A DNA stretch of 64,000 nucleotides from Puniceibacterium antarcticum. Its GTDB lineage: Bacteria > Pseudomonadota > Alphaproteobacteria > Rhodobacterales > Rhodobacteraceae. The stretch covers positions 1 to 64,000 of the forward strand of contig NZ_AWWI01000027.1 of assembly GCF_002760615.1 (NCBI RefSeq), in the 5' to 3' direction. How positions within the stretch are numbered: position 1 is the first letter of the stretch; every line of letters begins with the position of its first letter. Below the pieces are notes generated by a model. It saw only the letters and a list, made by a program, of their open reading frames with translations. It was not told the origin of the DNA and did not search any database. The position numbers were made by a program, and so were the translations under genes. Positions 1-8,919 of the stretch are shown in pieces.

Positions 1-106
1 CCATGGCCGAAGAACTCGCGGCCATCAAATCAACCGTCGCACTTCAAACTTGAATCCAAGGGCTGTCCAGACGCGCAGCCGCGCCGGTATAATCATTGAC
101 CCGCTG

Positions 107-138
107 CCCTCTCGGTGACGCCTGCATCACCGAGAGGG
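107..138. repeat. 12-bp perfect palindrome inserted in transposase remnant
   Basis: The arms CCCTCTCGGTGA and TCACCGAGAGGG pair perfectly around an 8-nt loop. It interrupts the transposase between the FFMSAG and DYTGAA motifs, which are only a few residues apart in intact relatives. The frame shifts across the insert. It looks like a small mobile palindromic element or a hairpin-mediated duplication. Confidence 0.7.
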
Positions 139-218
139 GGTCCTGCCGACATGAAGAAGCGGATAGGTCTGCCCTTCGCATCGGTGAGGGCGTGCAGCTT
201 TGTGTTCCGTTCTCGGGC

Positions 219-241
219 GAAACTGTCCACTGGACAGTTTC
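219..241. repeat. 10-bp perfect palindrome inserted in transposase remnant
   Basis: The arms GAAACTGTCC and GGACAGTTTC flank a 3-nt loop. In the minus-strand reading it adds about 14-16 residues (around NCPVDSF) between GRTKG and NTKLHA, two motifs that normally almost touch. The reading frame stays open through this insert, so it resembles in-frame palindromic elements rather than simple decay. Confidence 0.65.
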
Positions 242-745
242 TTTCTCCCTCGAACCCTTTCGTTCGACCGATCTGGCGACCGCGCCCCCCCTTTTTTGCA
301 CGCAGGCTGCAAGCCGTGCGATGCGCCTTCAGATAAGTCGCGTCCATTGCCCGGCAGTTGATTGCGCAGCACTCAATGAGAGGGGGATCATGATTGTCTT
401 GGGATCAGTGCTCTCGGCGGCCAGCCCGACCATGATCCGGGCGAAAACCCCGTTATCGCTCCAGCGCTTCCAGCGGTTGTAGAGGGTCTTCGCTGGCCCA
501 TATTCCCTCGGTGCGTCGCACCACCGCAAACCATTGCGATTGATGAAGATAATGCCGCTCAGAACACGCAGAGCATCCACGCGTGGGCGGCCATGGCTCT
601 TGGGAAAGAAGGGGCGAAGGCGCGCCATCTGCGCTTCGGTCAGCCAGAACAAGTTGCTCATCGATCAGGTCTCCTTTGCGGATCCTTAATCACGCCGAGA
701 GGGTCAAATCAATGGGTCTGGAGCCTAGGTTCAGTAACCCTGCTC

Positions 746-3211
746 CTACTGCGGTGGCGAACTTCGAACCCAAATATCTTCCGCCCGTTTGCCGCTAAAA
801 TGCAGATGATATGCTTGAAGTAAACCATTCTCGAAATTTCGCGTGTACCTTTTGGTGTCAAAGAGAGGCTCTACGGATAAGTTTTTTTTGAGTTTATTTT
901 TGATCTCGCTGAGCTTTTCCCGATCCAATGCAAGATCAAGTATGAGCGCTTCATATTCAGATTCTGTCTCCGTGATAAGCTCAGATAAACCGACTGCGTT
1001 CAATAGACTTGCAGTACTTCGAGCGCAAAATTGACGGCCAGATTTTGTGACAATCGGTAATCCCGCCCATAGCGCATCGCTCCCTGTTGTGATTGCATTG
1101 AAGTTGAACGTGTCCAAGAATAGGTCCGCATGTCGGTAACGAGCAAGATACTCGGCATGTGGGATTTTTTCCGCAAAAATGAGGCGTTCAGGATCAACGT
1201 TGCGCACAACGGCTTCACGCCGTAAATTTTTTTCGACCCATTTGTTGGAAGAAAATAACCACAACACACTATCGGGAACATTCGTGAGTATGCGCATCCA
1301 GATATTGAACTCGCGTGGACTGATCTTGTAGCTGTTATTGAAACAGCAAAAGACAAAAGCATCTTCGGGAAGCCCGAAATCAGAAGGGGTGGTTTTGCAT
1401 CTGGAGATCTCGCGACAGTCATCATATGGAACCCAGCTGTCAGGCATATAAATGATATTCTCTGAGTAAAATTTTCGCTCAGACTGCGGAAGGGATATTG
1501 GATCGGCGACCATATAGTCCATAAAGGTGGCGCCGGTCGTACTAGGATAGCCAAGGTAGTTTATTTGGATGGGTGCCAGACGAAACTGGAACAAATCTGA
1601 TCGCGTATTTTGTGTATAACCATTCAGGTCAATCGCGATATCTAATTCATATCCGCGCGCCATTTCAACAATGTCACTATTCTCTTTCTGCGTGATCTCA
1701 ACGAAGTGATCTACGTTCCTCTCTACCAACTTTCGCATCTCACTTTCGTTGGGGCCGCCATAGCTGAACGCAATGACTTCAAACTGGTCTCGACTATAGT
1801 TGCGAAGCAACCCGGAGATCAGGAAAAGGACCGGATGATCATGGAAATCAGCGCTAAAATATCCGATGCGCAAACGCCTTGGAAGCGAATCCAGTCTTGC
1901 AGCTATTGGAATTGATGACTGCGTGTAGTTCTCTGCCACCCATGCTTTAGCACGCGCGAGTTGTCGGCCCGGATCATCTTCTTTAGATAACATTGTGAAG
2001 CCTGTAACCGCATTTGTTGTGATTCCCAAACGCTCACAGACCGATCCAAGCTGATCATATGCTTGCCAGTCACCGATTTGATGTTTCTGATGCAGCAAAT
2101 TGGCTTCGGCAACCGCATGGTCAGGTCTGATCTGGAGAGTTCTCTTAAAAGCATTGATCGCCTCAGTAAACTGGCCTTGCTCCTGTAAAACGCTGCCAAG
2201 GTTGCAATGCGCTTCTGCATAATCAGGACTCGTTCTTGTTGCAAATTCAAGCGCCAATTGCGCTGCGTGAAGTTCGCGCTTTGCCTGTAACGCCGCACCC
2301 ATATTGTTATAGACTTCTGCATATTTAGGTTTTAGCAGAATTGCGCTTTCATATGCAGAAATTGCAGAATCCAATTTGTGCTGCGTTTGAAACGCGTTTC
2401 CCAAATTAAAATACGCTTCTGCGTAATCTGGTCTGATTTCGATCGCGCGCTTAAAGGCTGTGATCGCCGCGTCTGTCTTGTTCTGAAGTCTCAATGTGGT
2501 GCCTAAGTTGTTATGTGCTGCCACATAATCAGGCTGAATTGCAATGGCCTGCTTATATGCAGCAACTGCAGCGTCGAGCTCTCCGTTACATCTTAGCGCA
2601 GCCCCCATATTAAAAAAAGCCTCGAAAAAATTTGGCTCAATGGCAAGCGCGTTCTTATACGCTGTTGTAGCTTCTTCAAATCTTTTCAATTCCTGAAAAG
2701 CGTTGCCCATATTGTAATGCGCTTCGATGAAATTTGGCTTGATCTTAAGCGCACAAATATACTCAGATAATGAACAATTTGGTTTACCAAGTTCTTGAAG
2801 TGTGAGGCCAAGGCTGTTATGAACTTCCGCAGAATTCGGATTTAACACTTCTGCATTTCTAAACGAGCGCTCCGCGCTCGGAAAATTTCCAAGCTGCCTG
2901 TTCACAGCACCAAATATATTCCATAAAAAAAATGACCTTGGGAATTCACTCAGCAGAACTCGCGCGCATTCACAGACTGTTTCTAGTTGCCCTTCATTGT
3001 GTAGCGACAGAAGGGCCTTTAGCTGCTTCAAAGGCGGATCTTCTCGAACCCTTGCGTCAGATGCATGTTTGTTCATTGCGGCTAGCGACTGCTGTGCACG
3101 CTTGTTTTTAGGAAATTCTCTTAACAAATCCTTATACAATGTCCGAGCCTGACCTATTTCTCCTTTCCGTTCATGAAATTTTGCACGCAGAAGAACCTTT
3201 TCTACTTTCAA
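746..3211 (-). CDS. TPR-repeat GT41 glycosyltransferase (SPINDLY/OGT-like)
   Basis: This 821-residue protein has about eight 34-residue TPR units at roughly residues 94-375 (for example AEAYFNLGNAF and AEAHCNLGSVL). A GT41 catalytic region follows from about 447. Family hallmarks are RIGYFSADFHDHP (His near 457-459), DLNGYT, the Lys near 629 in NNSYKISP (matching the UDP-contacting Lys of OGT), and TTGSDALWAGLP near 708. Such enzymes transfer a sugar, often GlcNAc, to Ser/Thr of proteins in the cytoplasm. The acceptor is unknown. The start is TTG at 3211, with GAGAGG about 9 nt upstream. The gene is visibly more AT-rich than the rest of the window and lies between two IS remnants, which suggests transfer. 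Confidence 0.85.
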   Translation of the reverse strand: MKVEKVLLRAKFHERKGEIGQARTLYKDLLREFPKNKRAQQSLAAMNKHASDARVREDPPLKQLKALLSLHNEGQLETVCECARVLLSEFPRSFFLWNIFGAVNRQLGNFPSAERSFRNAEVLNPNSAEVHNSLGLTLQELGKPNCSLSEYICALKIKPNFIEAHYNMGNAFQELKRFEEATTAYKNALAIEPNFFEAFFNMGAALRCNGELDAAVAAYKQAIAIQPDYVAAHNNLGTTLRLQNKTDAAITAFKRAIEIRPDYAEAYFNLGNAFQTQHKLDSAISAYESAILLKPKYAEVYNNMGAALQAKRELHAAQLALEFATRTSPDYAEAHCNLGSVLQEQGQFTEAINAFKRTLQIRPDHAVAEANLLHQKHQIGDWQAYDQLGSVCERLGITTNAVTGFTMLSKEDDPGRQLARAKAWVAENYTQSSIPIAARLDSLPRRLRIGYFSADFHDHPVLFLISGLLRNYSRDQFEVIAFSYGGPNESEMRKLVERNVDHFVEITQKENSDIVEMARGYELDIAIDLNGYTQNTRSDLFQFRLAPIQINYLGYPSTTGATFMDYMVADPISLPQSERKFYSENIIYMPDSWVPYDDCREISRCKTTPSDFGLPEDAFVFCCFNNSYKISPREFNIWMRILTNVPDSVLWLFSSNKWVEKNLRREAVVRNVDPERLIFAEKIPHAEYLARYRHADLFLDTFNFNAITTGSDALWAGLPIVTKSGRQFCARSTASLLNAVGLSELITETESEYEALILDLALDREKLSEIKNKLKKNLSVEPLFDTKRYTRNFENGLLQAYHLHFSGKRAEDIWVRSSPPQ

Positions 3212-3399
3212 CTTTGGTGCCCTCTCTTCTATTTTTCGACAGTCCGCATCACAAAATTTGTGGCATGAGCTTTAACCTTGGTGTGTTAACAAGCTGTGGC
3301 TGTTTACGGACTCCATAGACCTGATATTTTTAGTTCCAGATCCGTTTGATTTACGGTCAGGCAGCTCCGTATCCCGGTGATGCCTTACCGAGGATTTAC

Positions 3400-3965
3400 A
3401 AGGGTCCGCACGGCATGCAAGTTGGTGATAGAATGCCCGGCCTCATCGATAATGCGTATCGACTGCCGTGCAACCGACGGCGCGATCGGTGGCATTCTGC
3501 AGATCGACTCGACGCCGTAAACACTACGCTCATCTTTACTGGAGCCGATCATCGCTTCAGTGGGCGGTCGAGCTTAGTCCCGGTGCCCGGAAAGCGATGT
3601 TTACATCGCCGAGATCGCGGGCAAAACAAGCTGACGCCTTGCACAGGAGTTCATTTGCGTTGCGCAACGCGAGAACCTCACGTTCCAGCGCCTTGATCCC
3701 GTTCCGCTCCCCAGAGATTACACCGTTGCGCCTGCCACTGTGCTTCTTGGCCTGGTTGACCCATTCACCCAGTGTTTGGGGAATGCAGCCAATCTTGGGT
3801 GCACTCGCCGCGACCGCGCGCCTGCCGTCCGTGCGAGACTTGATGCTCGAACACCATATCCGGACCGCACGCGCAAATACCTATGGTGAGTAACCATTTG
3901 CCTTTTGTCATAACCATCATCCTTACTTAACTTGATGGTCTCCGACAGACACGGGGCGATTCACT
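3400..3965 (-). mobile_element. Decayed IS3-family element (orfA/orfB remnants)
   Basis: On the minus strand from about 3925, fragments in shifting frames match IS3 OrfA: MVFEHQ, then KIGCIPQTLGEWVNQAKK, then a leucine-zipper-like GIKALEREVLALRNANELL. OrfB-like pieces follow (SVYGVESICRMPPIAPS) down to about 3400. Stops and frameshifts break both parts. The outer end near 3940-3965, GCCCCGTGTCTGTCGGAGAC read on the minus strand, resembles an IS3 terminal repeat. The catalytic DDE region of OrfB is absent, so the copy is dead. Confidence 0.75.
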
Positions 3966-4249
3966 TCCGAAAGCTCCGCTTCGATCCTGCGATGTACAGT
4001 TTGGTAGCGCTGGGCGGCTAACTGAGCTACATCTGTCTTGAGTGTTACAGATAACTCGCGCTTTCCTATGATGCCGATCAAGTCTCACGGCACTCTTCGA
4101 CGGTGCTTGTATTTACCGGACTATGTTGATGTCGTAAGGTAATCCATGTCGAGCATCAGTCGCATATCAACTCTTCTTTGCCAAGCTGCAGAGATTGTGC
4201 GGAGCAAACATACTTGCATCACTCAAGCCATCGGCATGTTTGAATGAAG
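3966..4249. other. Non-coding stretch between IS3 remnant and tRNA-Leu
   Basis: No convincing gene, repeat or terminator was found here. It joins the IS-rich accessory patch to the 3' end of tRNA-Leu. The bases next to the tRNA were searched by eye for a second copy of the tRNA 3' end, as an attachment repeat would require. None was seen between 1 and 4249. Confidence 0.4.
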
Positions 4250-4335
<86 letters not shown>

Positions 4336-4494
4336 AGGTGTCGTGGGTGGGATTTACTTGTGGCGCATGGGAGTGTCAACGGGGATCAGACGGAAAAAAT
4401 AAGGACCGATACTAAAAATTCGCGGCAACGCAGCATCTTGCCTGACGGGCATGGGGCAGTTAAGCAGAGGGATAAGCATGCATGGAGAAGACCG

Positions 4495-5481
4495 ATGTCC
4501 AAACGTGTCACCATTTACGGCGGATCCGGTTTCGTCGGACGCTACATAGCCCGCCGTATGGCCAAAGAAGGCTGGCGCGTACGGGTGGCAGTCAGGCGCC
4601 CGAACGAGGCGATTTTTGTTCGCCCTTACGGTGTTGTTGGTCAAGTGGAGCCGGTGTTGTGTAACATCCGCGACGATGCCTCTGTCGCGCAGGTGATGAA
4701 CGGCTCCGATGCTGTGGTCAATTGCGTTGGAATACTCGCGGAGAATGGCAAAAACAGCTTTGATGCGGTTCAGGCCCAAGGAGCTGCTCGTGTTGCCAGA
4801 CTCGCCGCAGAGGCGGGCGTTGGCCAGCTGGTGCAAATTTCTGCGATTGGGGCTGACCCTGCTTCAAACAGCGATTACGCAAGGACCAAGGGGCTTGGGG
4901 AAGCTGCCGTTCTGGAGCATTTTCCCAATGCGGTCATCCTGCGGCCGTCCATTGTTTTTGGATCTGAGGATGCGTTTTTCAACCGATTCGCGTCCATGTC
5001 CCAACTGGGTCCGATATTGCCCGTCGTTGGGGCCGATACACGGTTTCAGCCGGTTTATGTTGATGATGTTGCCAAGGCCGCCGTAATGGCGGTCAAGGGC
5101 GAGGCCGCGCCCGGTGTCTATGAACTGGGTGGCCCGGAGGTCGAGACGTTTCGCGACCTGATGGCGCATATGCTGGACGTGATCCAACGCCGCAAATTGG
5201 TGTTGAACATACCGTTCCCCTTGGCGGCGTTGATGGGGGCGGGGTTTGACCTGCTTGAGACTGCTACTTTGGGTCTTGTATCCAACACAATGATTACCCG
5301 CGATCAGGTGCGTAATCTGCGCCGGGACAATGTGGTGTCGGACGGGGCAAAGGGATTTGCGGATCTTGGCATTTCTCCCACCGCGCTTGAATCCGTGCTA
5401 CCGGAATACCTTTGGCCTTATCGCCCTTCAGGCCAGTATGCCGCGATCAAGAATTCGGCCAAGAATATGCGCACCCACTAA
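4495..5481 (+). CDS. NAD(P)-binding complex I NDUFA9-like protein
   Basis: This 328-residue atypical short-chain reductase opens with the Rossmann motif YGGSGFVGRYIARR, as in the NDUFA9-like family that is linked to respiratory complex I or quinone-related roles. Further signatures are NCVGILAENGKN, VQISAIGADPASNSDYARTK (Tyr-x3-Lys position altered) and RPSIVFGSEDAFFNRF. The ATG at 4495 follows GGAGAAG at 4484-4490. A longer in-frame reading upstream would run through the tRNA and was rejected. A hairpin at 5495 follows the stop. The exact substrate is unknown. Confidence 0.85.
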   Translation: MSKRVTIYGGSGFVGRYIARRMAKEGWRVRVAVRRPNEAIFVRPYGVVGQVEPVLCNIRDDASVAQVMNGSDAVVNCVGILAENGKNSFDAVQAQGAARVARLAAEAGVGQLVQISAIGADPASNSDYARTKGLGEAAVLEHFPNAVILRPSIVFGSEDAFFNRFASMSQLGPILPVVGADTRFQPVYVDDVAKAAVMAVKGEAAPGVYELGGPEVETFRDLMAHMLDVIQRRKLVLNIPFPLAALMGAGFDLLETATLGLVSNTMITRDQVRNLRRDNVVSDGAKGFADLGISPTALESVLPEYLWPYRPSGQYAAIKNSAKNMRTH

Positions 5482-5494
5482 GCCAATATATTTG

Positions 5495-5515
5495 CCGCGC
5501 CTTTTAAGGGCGCGG
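5495..5515. terminator. Bidirectional hairpin terminator between convergent genes
   Basis: The arms CCGCGCC and GGCGCGG pair around a T/A-rich loop. It lies between the 3' ends of the NDUFA9-like gene and the M48 protease gene, with A/T-rich flanks on both sides. Confidence 0.6.
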
Positions 5516-5521
5516 TCATTA

Positions 5522-6247
5522 TTAAATACCTGACGATAGAGCAGCTGCCGTTCTGCGGACAATTTCTATACGCTGGCCATTTGGAGGATGTGTCCCGAGG
5601 AACTTGTTACCAGGATCGGGGATCCGCGTGAAAAAAGCGGCGCCATGCACCGCGTCGTACCCAGCGCGCATTGTTATTATCGTGCCCAGCCGATCTGCCT
5701 CCAGCTCGAAATCCTTGGAGTAAGAGCGCGCGCCGACGGTGGCGCCAAACTCTTCGGCTGAACGGACGTTTTCAGCATTGGCGCCGCTCATCGCCGCAAG
5801 TCCTGAAAAGATCACAGCGCCCACAGCGGCATTCTGTTGAGATCGGGCCAGATGGCCAAGGATGTGATGCGCCGATTCATGCCCCATGACAAAGGCAAGC
5901 TCGTCCGCATTTTCGACCGAGGCGATCAAGGCAAGGTTGACGCCAAGGATGGGCCGACCGCTCTGCGATAAGGTCTGAAAGGCGTTCGGCGGTTGATCCG
6001 GGCGATCATCTACAACGATCAGGAAGTCGCAATTTGCCCTTGGCGCAAAACGGCGGCATTCGCTTTCGGCCACCGGTTCGATCGTCTGGACCACTTGCAC
6101 AAAGGTGCGCGCGGCGCCATCTGCACGTCCGCGCAGATCTGCCTGTGCGGGACTTTCGCTACGCGGCGTCTGGGGCAAGGGCTGCTCTGTTGGAAAGACA
6201 TCGCAGGCGGTGAGGGAGAAAAGAGAAAAAAGGATCAACCAGCGCAT
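5522..6247 (-). CDS. M48-family metallopeptidase lipoprotein
   Basis: The 241-residue protein starts with a lipoprotein signal peptide ending in LTAC (Cys15 lipidated). The zinc site HESAH is at residues 123-127, followed by HILGH. The third ligand is probably Glu183 in FELEADRLG. This is the Ste24/HtpX-like M48 catalytic layout in an exported, membrane-anchored form, so it likely acts in periplasmic or outer-membrane protein quality control, like BepA or LoiP. It is transcribed toward the NDUFA9-like gene, with a shared terminator between them. Confidence 0.88.
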   Translation of the reverse strand: MRWLILFSLFSLTACDVFPTEQPLPQTPRSESPAQADLRGRADGAARTFVQVVQTIEPVAESECRRFAPRANCDFLIVVDDRPDQPPNAFQTLSQSGRPILGVNLALIASVENADELAFVMGHESAHHILGHLARSQQNAAVGAVIFSGLAAMSGANAENVRSAEEFGATVGARSYSKDFELEADRLGTIITMRAGYDAVHGAAFFTRIPDPGNKFLGTHPPNGQRIEIVRRTAAALSSGI

Positions 6248-6351
6248 TACGGCTCCAAGTGTTGCCAGACCAGCGTAGCGGTGCCGGGTTCGCGGGGCCA
6301 GTCACTTTTTGCTCACTTGGCTCAGGCTCGTGCAGGGCTATATGAATTGAT

Positions 6352-6735
6352 ATGAACAGTGAAATGATCGTCATCTACAATGATTCCTGTCCTATATGCG
6401 CCCGCGAGGTGGCGGGATACAAACGCATGACATGCAATCAGCCTGACATCACCTATGCCGGACTTTCCGAAGCCGACACAGAGCGCTTTGGACTAAGCCG
6501 GGCGCAGGCCGCGCGGCGGTTCCACGTGTTGCAGGATGGCCAGATGTACGATGGCGTTGCGGCCTTTGCTCGAGTCTGGGACTGCATTCCCCATTTGCGT
6601 TGGCTGGCTCGTTTGGTGCGGTTGCCTGGAATCGCCCAAGCCTCGTCCCTAGTGTATGATCAAATCCTCGCCCCCTTGCTTTTTGCGATGCACCGACGTC
6701 GGGAAAGGCTGGGCAAGGCCGTGTCTCGGGGTTAA
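6352..6735 (+). CDS. DCC-family (DUF393) thiol-disulfide protein
   Basis: This 127-residue protein opens with VIYNDSCPICAREV, the DxxCPxC-type motif (here NDSCPIC) of the DUF393/DCC family, predicted to be a thioredoxin-like redox protein. Further conserved parts are the VLQDGQMYDGVAAFARVW segment and a hydrophobic helix near the C-terminus. It is divergent from the M48 gene. The ATG at 6352 has no strong Shine-Dalgarno sequence, and an in-frame ATG at 6364 is possible. Substrate unknown. Confidence 0.82.
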   Translation: MNSEMIVIYNDSCPICAREVAGYKRMTCNQPDITYAGLSEADTERFGLSRAQAARRFHVLQDGQMYDGVAAFARVWDCIPHLRWLARLVRLPGIAQASSLVYDQILAPLLFAMHRRRERLGKAVSRG

Positions 6736-6744
6736 TCTGTACCT

Positions 6745-6975
6745 ATGTTTAGCATCGAGCACGATTTTGACGCCACAGTTGTTACCCTTGTGGATGAGGG
6801 GGACGCGCCCTTGCAAGAGGACGTGATAGTCAATTCCTTTGAAGAATGCATCACGGTAGAGCAATATGACGCTCGTACCGACAGCGTGCAAAAAGTCACC
6901 CTGTCCATTTCCCAGATGCATGATCTTGCAGCGGCGCTTTCGCTGCCCGAAGGGGTGTATACCCGCAAGACCTGA
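6745..6975 (+). CDS. Conserved hypothetical protein, 76 aa
   Basis: A small acidic soluble protein that starts 9 bp after the DCC gene, so the two are probably co-transcribed. It has no recognisable domain, signal peptide or membrane segment. The predicted strands (DFDATVVTLVDEG, EECITVEQYD) and a C-terminal helix (ISQMHDLAAAL) suggest a compact alpha/beta fold. Function unknown. Confidence 0.65.
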   Translation: MFSIEHDFDATVVTLVDEGDAPLQEDVIVNSFEECITVEQYDARTDSVQKVTLSISQMHDLAAALSLPEGVYTRKT

Positions 6976-6986
6976 GATGCGCTCGC

Positions 6987-7256
6987 TCAGTCGATCCGGA
7001 ACACCTTTTCCCGAGATGTTGCTCCCTTCACCAACGTAAGCCGCGTTTTGGCAAGCCCCAGCGCCTTAGCCAGAATCTTCTGAACGGCAGCGTTTGCCTC
7101 ACCACCCGCTGGAACAGCCGTTACATAGACGCGCAGGCTGTCATCCTCTTCAATCACGCGATTTGAAGAGGCTTTGGGCGTAACCCGCACGGTCAGTGTG
7201 GTGCCGGGGGTCGCGAGGTGGGTCAGTTCGCCTTTGATCATGTCGCTGGCTAGCAC
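6987..7256 (-). CDS. DUF167 (YggU-like) family protein
   Basis: The 89-residue protein has the DUF167 pattern: LTVRVTPKASSNRV, then LRVYVTAVPAGGEANAAVQKIL, then RLTLVKGATSREKVFRI. This is a small conserved family of unknown function, found widely in bacteria and archaea. It ends 11 bp from the stop of the convergent 76-residue gene. Confidence 0.9.
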   Translation of the reverse strand: MLASDMIKGELTHLATPGTTLTVRVTPKASSNRVIEEDDSLRVYVTAVPAGGEANAAVQKILAKALGLAKTRLTLVKGATSREKVFRID

Positions 7257-7349
7257 GCGGTGCCGGGCAGTCGCATCCTGGAATCGCTATTTTCAGTTGA
7301 ACCTAATGCTGTTCGCCATGACATACAGAGCAAAGCCAAGGAGACCGCC

Positions 7350-7928
7350 ATGCTTACCCCGAATCCCGCTGCTCTTGAATTTCTTCTTACCCGGCGGTCG
7401 CGCCCGGCCAAGACGTTGACACTGCCTGCCCCAGACCGCGCTGCGCTTATGCCGATCCTGACCGCTGCCGCCCGCACTCCGGATCATGGCAAGCTGGAAC
7501 CTTGGCGGCTGATCGTTCTGGAGCGTGCGGCGCTGGACCGCCTTGCTGCTCTTGCGGTAAGCCAAGGCGCTGCCCTTGGCTTGGACCCCGAACAAATCGA
7601 AAAGGGCCAGAAGCAGTTCGCTGATTCGCCTCTCTGCATTGCGGTGATCGAGGTGCAGCGCGATGCACCCAAGATCCCCAAGATCGAACAAACCTACTCG
7701 GCCGGCGCGGTCTGTCTGGCGCTGCTGAATGCGGCGCTGGCAGCAGGCTGGGGGGCGAACTGGCTGTCGGGCTGGGTCGGGCACGAACGCGCGTTTGTCA
7801 CGGCGGCCTTGGGCCTTGCGGAAAACGAACGCGTCGCGGGCTACATGCACATCGGCACCGAAACCTCGGTACCGCCAGATCGCCCGCGCCCGGATCTGGG
7901 GACCATCGTTCAATGGGTCGATGCATGA
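7350..7928 (+). CDS. Nitroreductase-family FMN oxidoreductase
   Basis: This 192-residue protein has the nitroreductase layout: an early Arg-rich FMN phosphate segment (LLTRRSRPAKTL), PDHGKLEPWRLIVLE near residues 45-60, and a C-terminal GLAENERVAGYMHIGT. It is expected to be an FMN-dependent NAD(P)H oxidoreductase of unknown substrate. The ATG at 7350 is preceded by AAGGAGA. Its stop overlaps the start of the EI24 gene (ATGATG over TGA), so the two are translationally coupled. Confidence 0.88.
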   Translation: MLTPNPAALEFLLTRRSRPAKTLTLPAPDRAALMPILTAAARTPDHGKLEPWRLIVLERAALDRLAALAVSQGAALGLDPEQIEKGQKQFADSPLCIAVIEVQRDAPKIPKIEQTYSAGAVCLALLNAALAAGWGANWLSGWVGHERAFVTAALGLAENERVAGYMHIGTETSVPPDRPRPDLGTIVQWVDA

Positions 7929-8626
7929 TGCTGTCCGCCTTTGCCAAGGCACTCAGCCAGATCGGCGACCGCAGGTTCGGTCGTGTGCTGATGCTGGGTG
8001 TCGCGTTGACTTTGGCGCTGCTGGTAGGTGCCTATGCGGCTGTGCTGGGACTGATCCACTGGATGGTAGGCGAGGACGTGACCTTACCCTTGCTCGGACA
8101 TGTGACTTGGCTCAATGATCTGCTGAGCTGGGGATCGCTGTTCTTTATGCTGTTCCTGTCGGTCTTTCTGATGGTGCCTGTCGCATCCGCCATCACGTCG
8201 ATGTTTCTGGATGATGTGGCCGGAGCGGTGGAAGAACGTCACTATCCAAACTTGCCACCGGCCGCACGAATACCTTTTGCCGAGGCGGCGATGGACACCG
8301 TCAACTTTCTTGGCGTGCTGATCGGGGCAAACCTTCTGGCGCTGGTGCTGTATGTCCTTTTCGCCCCGGCCGCGCTGTTCATTTTCTGGGGCCTGAACGG
8401 ATTCCTGCTGGGACGGGAGTATTTCACGCTGGCAGCCATGCGTCGTGTTGGTCGCGAAGGCGCGAAACAGATGCGCCGCAAGCACATGCTGACCATCTGG
8501 GGCGCCGGTGTGCTGATAGCGATTCCACTATCAGTGCCGCTGATGAATCTGTTCATCCCGATCTTGGGCGCGGCAACCTTTACCCATTTGTTCCATCAAT
8601 TGTGGAAGCGGGCCCCATCCGGTTGA
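7925..8626 (+). CDS. EI24-domain (CysZ-like) membrane protein
   Basis: The protein is about 233 residues, with four or more hydrophobic segments (RVLMLGVALTLALLVGAYA, LLSWGSLFFMLFLSVFLMV, FLGVLIGANLLALVLYVLF, ending IPLMNLFIPILGAATFTHL). The LFHQLW tail and the GLNGFLLGREYFTLAAMRR loop are typical of EI24/CysZ proteins. CysZ imports sulfate, but this alphaproteobacterial branch is functionally open. The ATG at 7925 overlaps the nitroreductase stop. The 3' end overlaps the convergent DUF1467 gene by 47 bp. Confidence 0.82.
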   Translation: MMLSAFAKALSQIGDRRFGRVLMLGVALTLALLVGAYAAVLGLIHWMVGEDVTLPLLGHVTWLNDLLSWGSLFFMLFLSVFLMVPVASAITSMFLDDVAGAVEERHYPNLPPAARIPFAEAAMDTVNFLGVLIGANLLALVLYVLFAPAALFIFWGLNGFLLGREYFTLAAMRRVGREGAKQMRRKHMLTIWGAGVLIAIPLSVPLMNLFIPILGAATFTHLFHQLWKRAPSG

Positions 8627-8876
8627 ACATGTCGATGTCGCGGATGGTGACCGTGCCCGAAAGGATGATTCCGGCAATGATTACCCACAGAACTGTCGTG
8701 ATCCCGGTGGTGATCCATGCCTTTTTCTTTAGGTTATGGATTTCGGGCGATCCGGCATGTGTGCCCGGTACGACAGCGCCTAGATCGCCCTGCGTTTTCA
8801 GCCGAATCGGAATGACCATAAGGTAGATGAGGAACCAAAGGACTGCGAACAGAACGATGGCAGAGGTGATCGACAT
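8580..8876 (-). CDS. DUF1467 family small membrane protein
   Basis: A 98-residue protein with two transmembrane helices (residues about 3-22 and 55-75) separated by a loop with RLKTQGDLGAVVPGTHAGSP. This arrangement is the alphaproteobacterial DUF1467 signature. In Rhodobacterales it commonly neighbours methylmalonyl-CoA epimerase, as here. Function unknown. The C-terminal codons overlap the end of the convergent EI24 gene. Confidence 0.88.
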   Translation of the reverse strand: MSITSAIVLFAVLWFLIYLMVIPIRLKTQGDLGAVVPGTHAGSPEIHNLKKKAWITTGITTVLWVIIAGIILSGTVTIRDIDMFNRMGPASTIDGTNG

Positions 8877-8919
8877 GAGAGAGAAACCTTTCAGCGTTTA
8901 GATAGAATTTAGCGCGGTC

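Larger units (their letters stand above)
44..661 (-). pseudogene. IS5-family transposase remnant, frameshifted and truncated
   Basis: Read on the minus strand, 661 to 329 gives a good IS5-type (IS427-like) N-terminus, with MSNLFWLTEAQMARLRPFFP and GLRWCDAPREYGPAKTLYNR. A frame change near residue 95 moves the rest into the frame 347-93 (MDATYLKAHRTA, KLHALTDAKGRPIRFFMSAG). Another change moves it into the frame ending at 44 (NDYTGAAA). The C-terminal part of the DDE domain is missing, because the recognisable sequence stops before the usual IADRGYD region. Two short palindromes (107-138 and 219-241) sit inside the coding frame where relatives have none. The element cannot encode an active transposase. 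The family call is by motif memory; terminal inverted repeats were not confirmed. Confidence 0.85.

Noticed and set aside
3468-3893. 141-codon plus-strand gene
   Set aside because: The complementary strand in the same place decodes to IS3 OrfA/OrfB fragments, so the plus-strand frame is a shadow.
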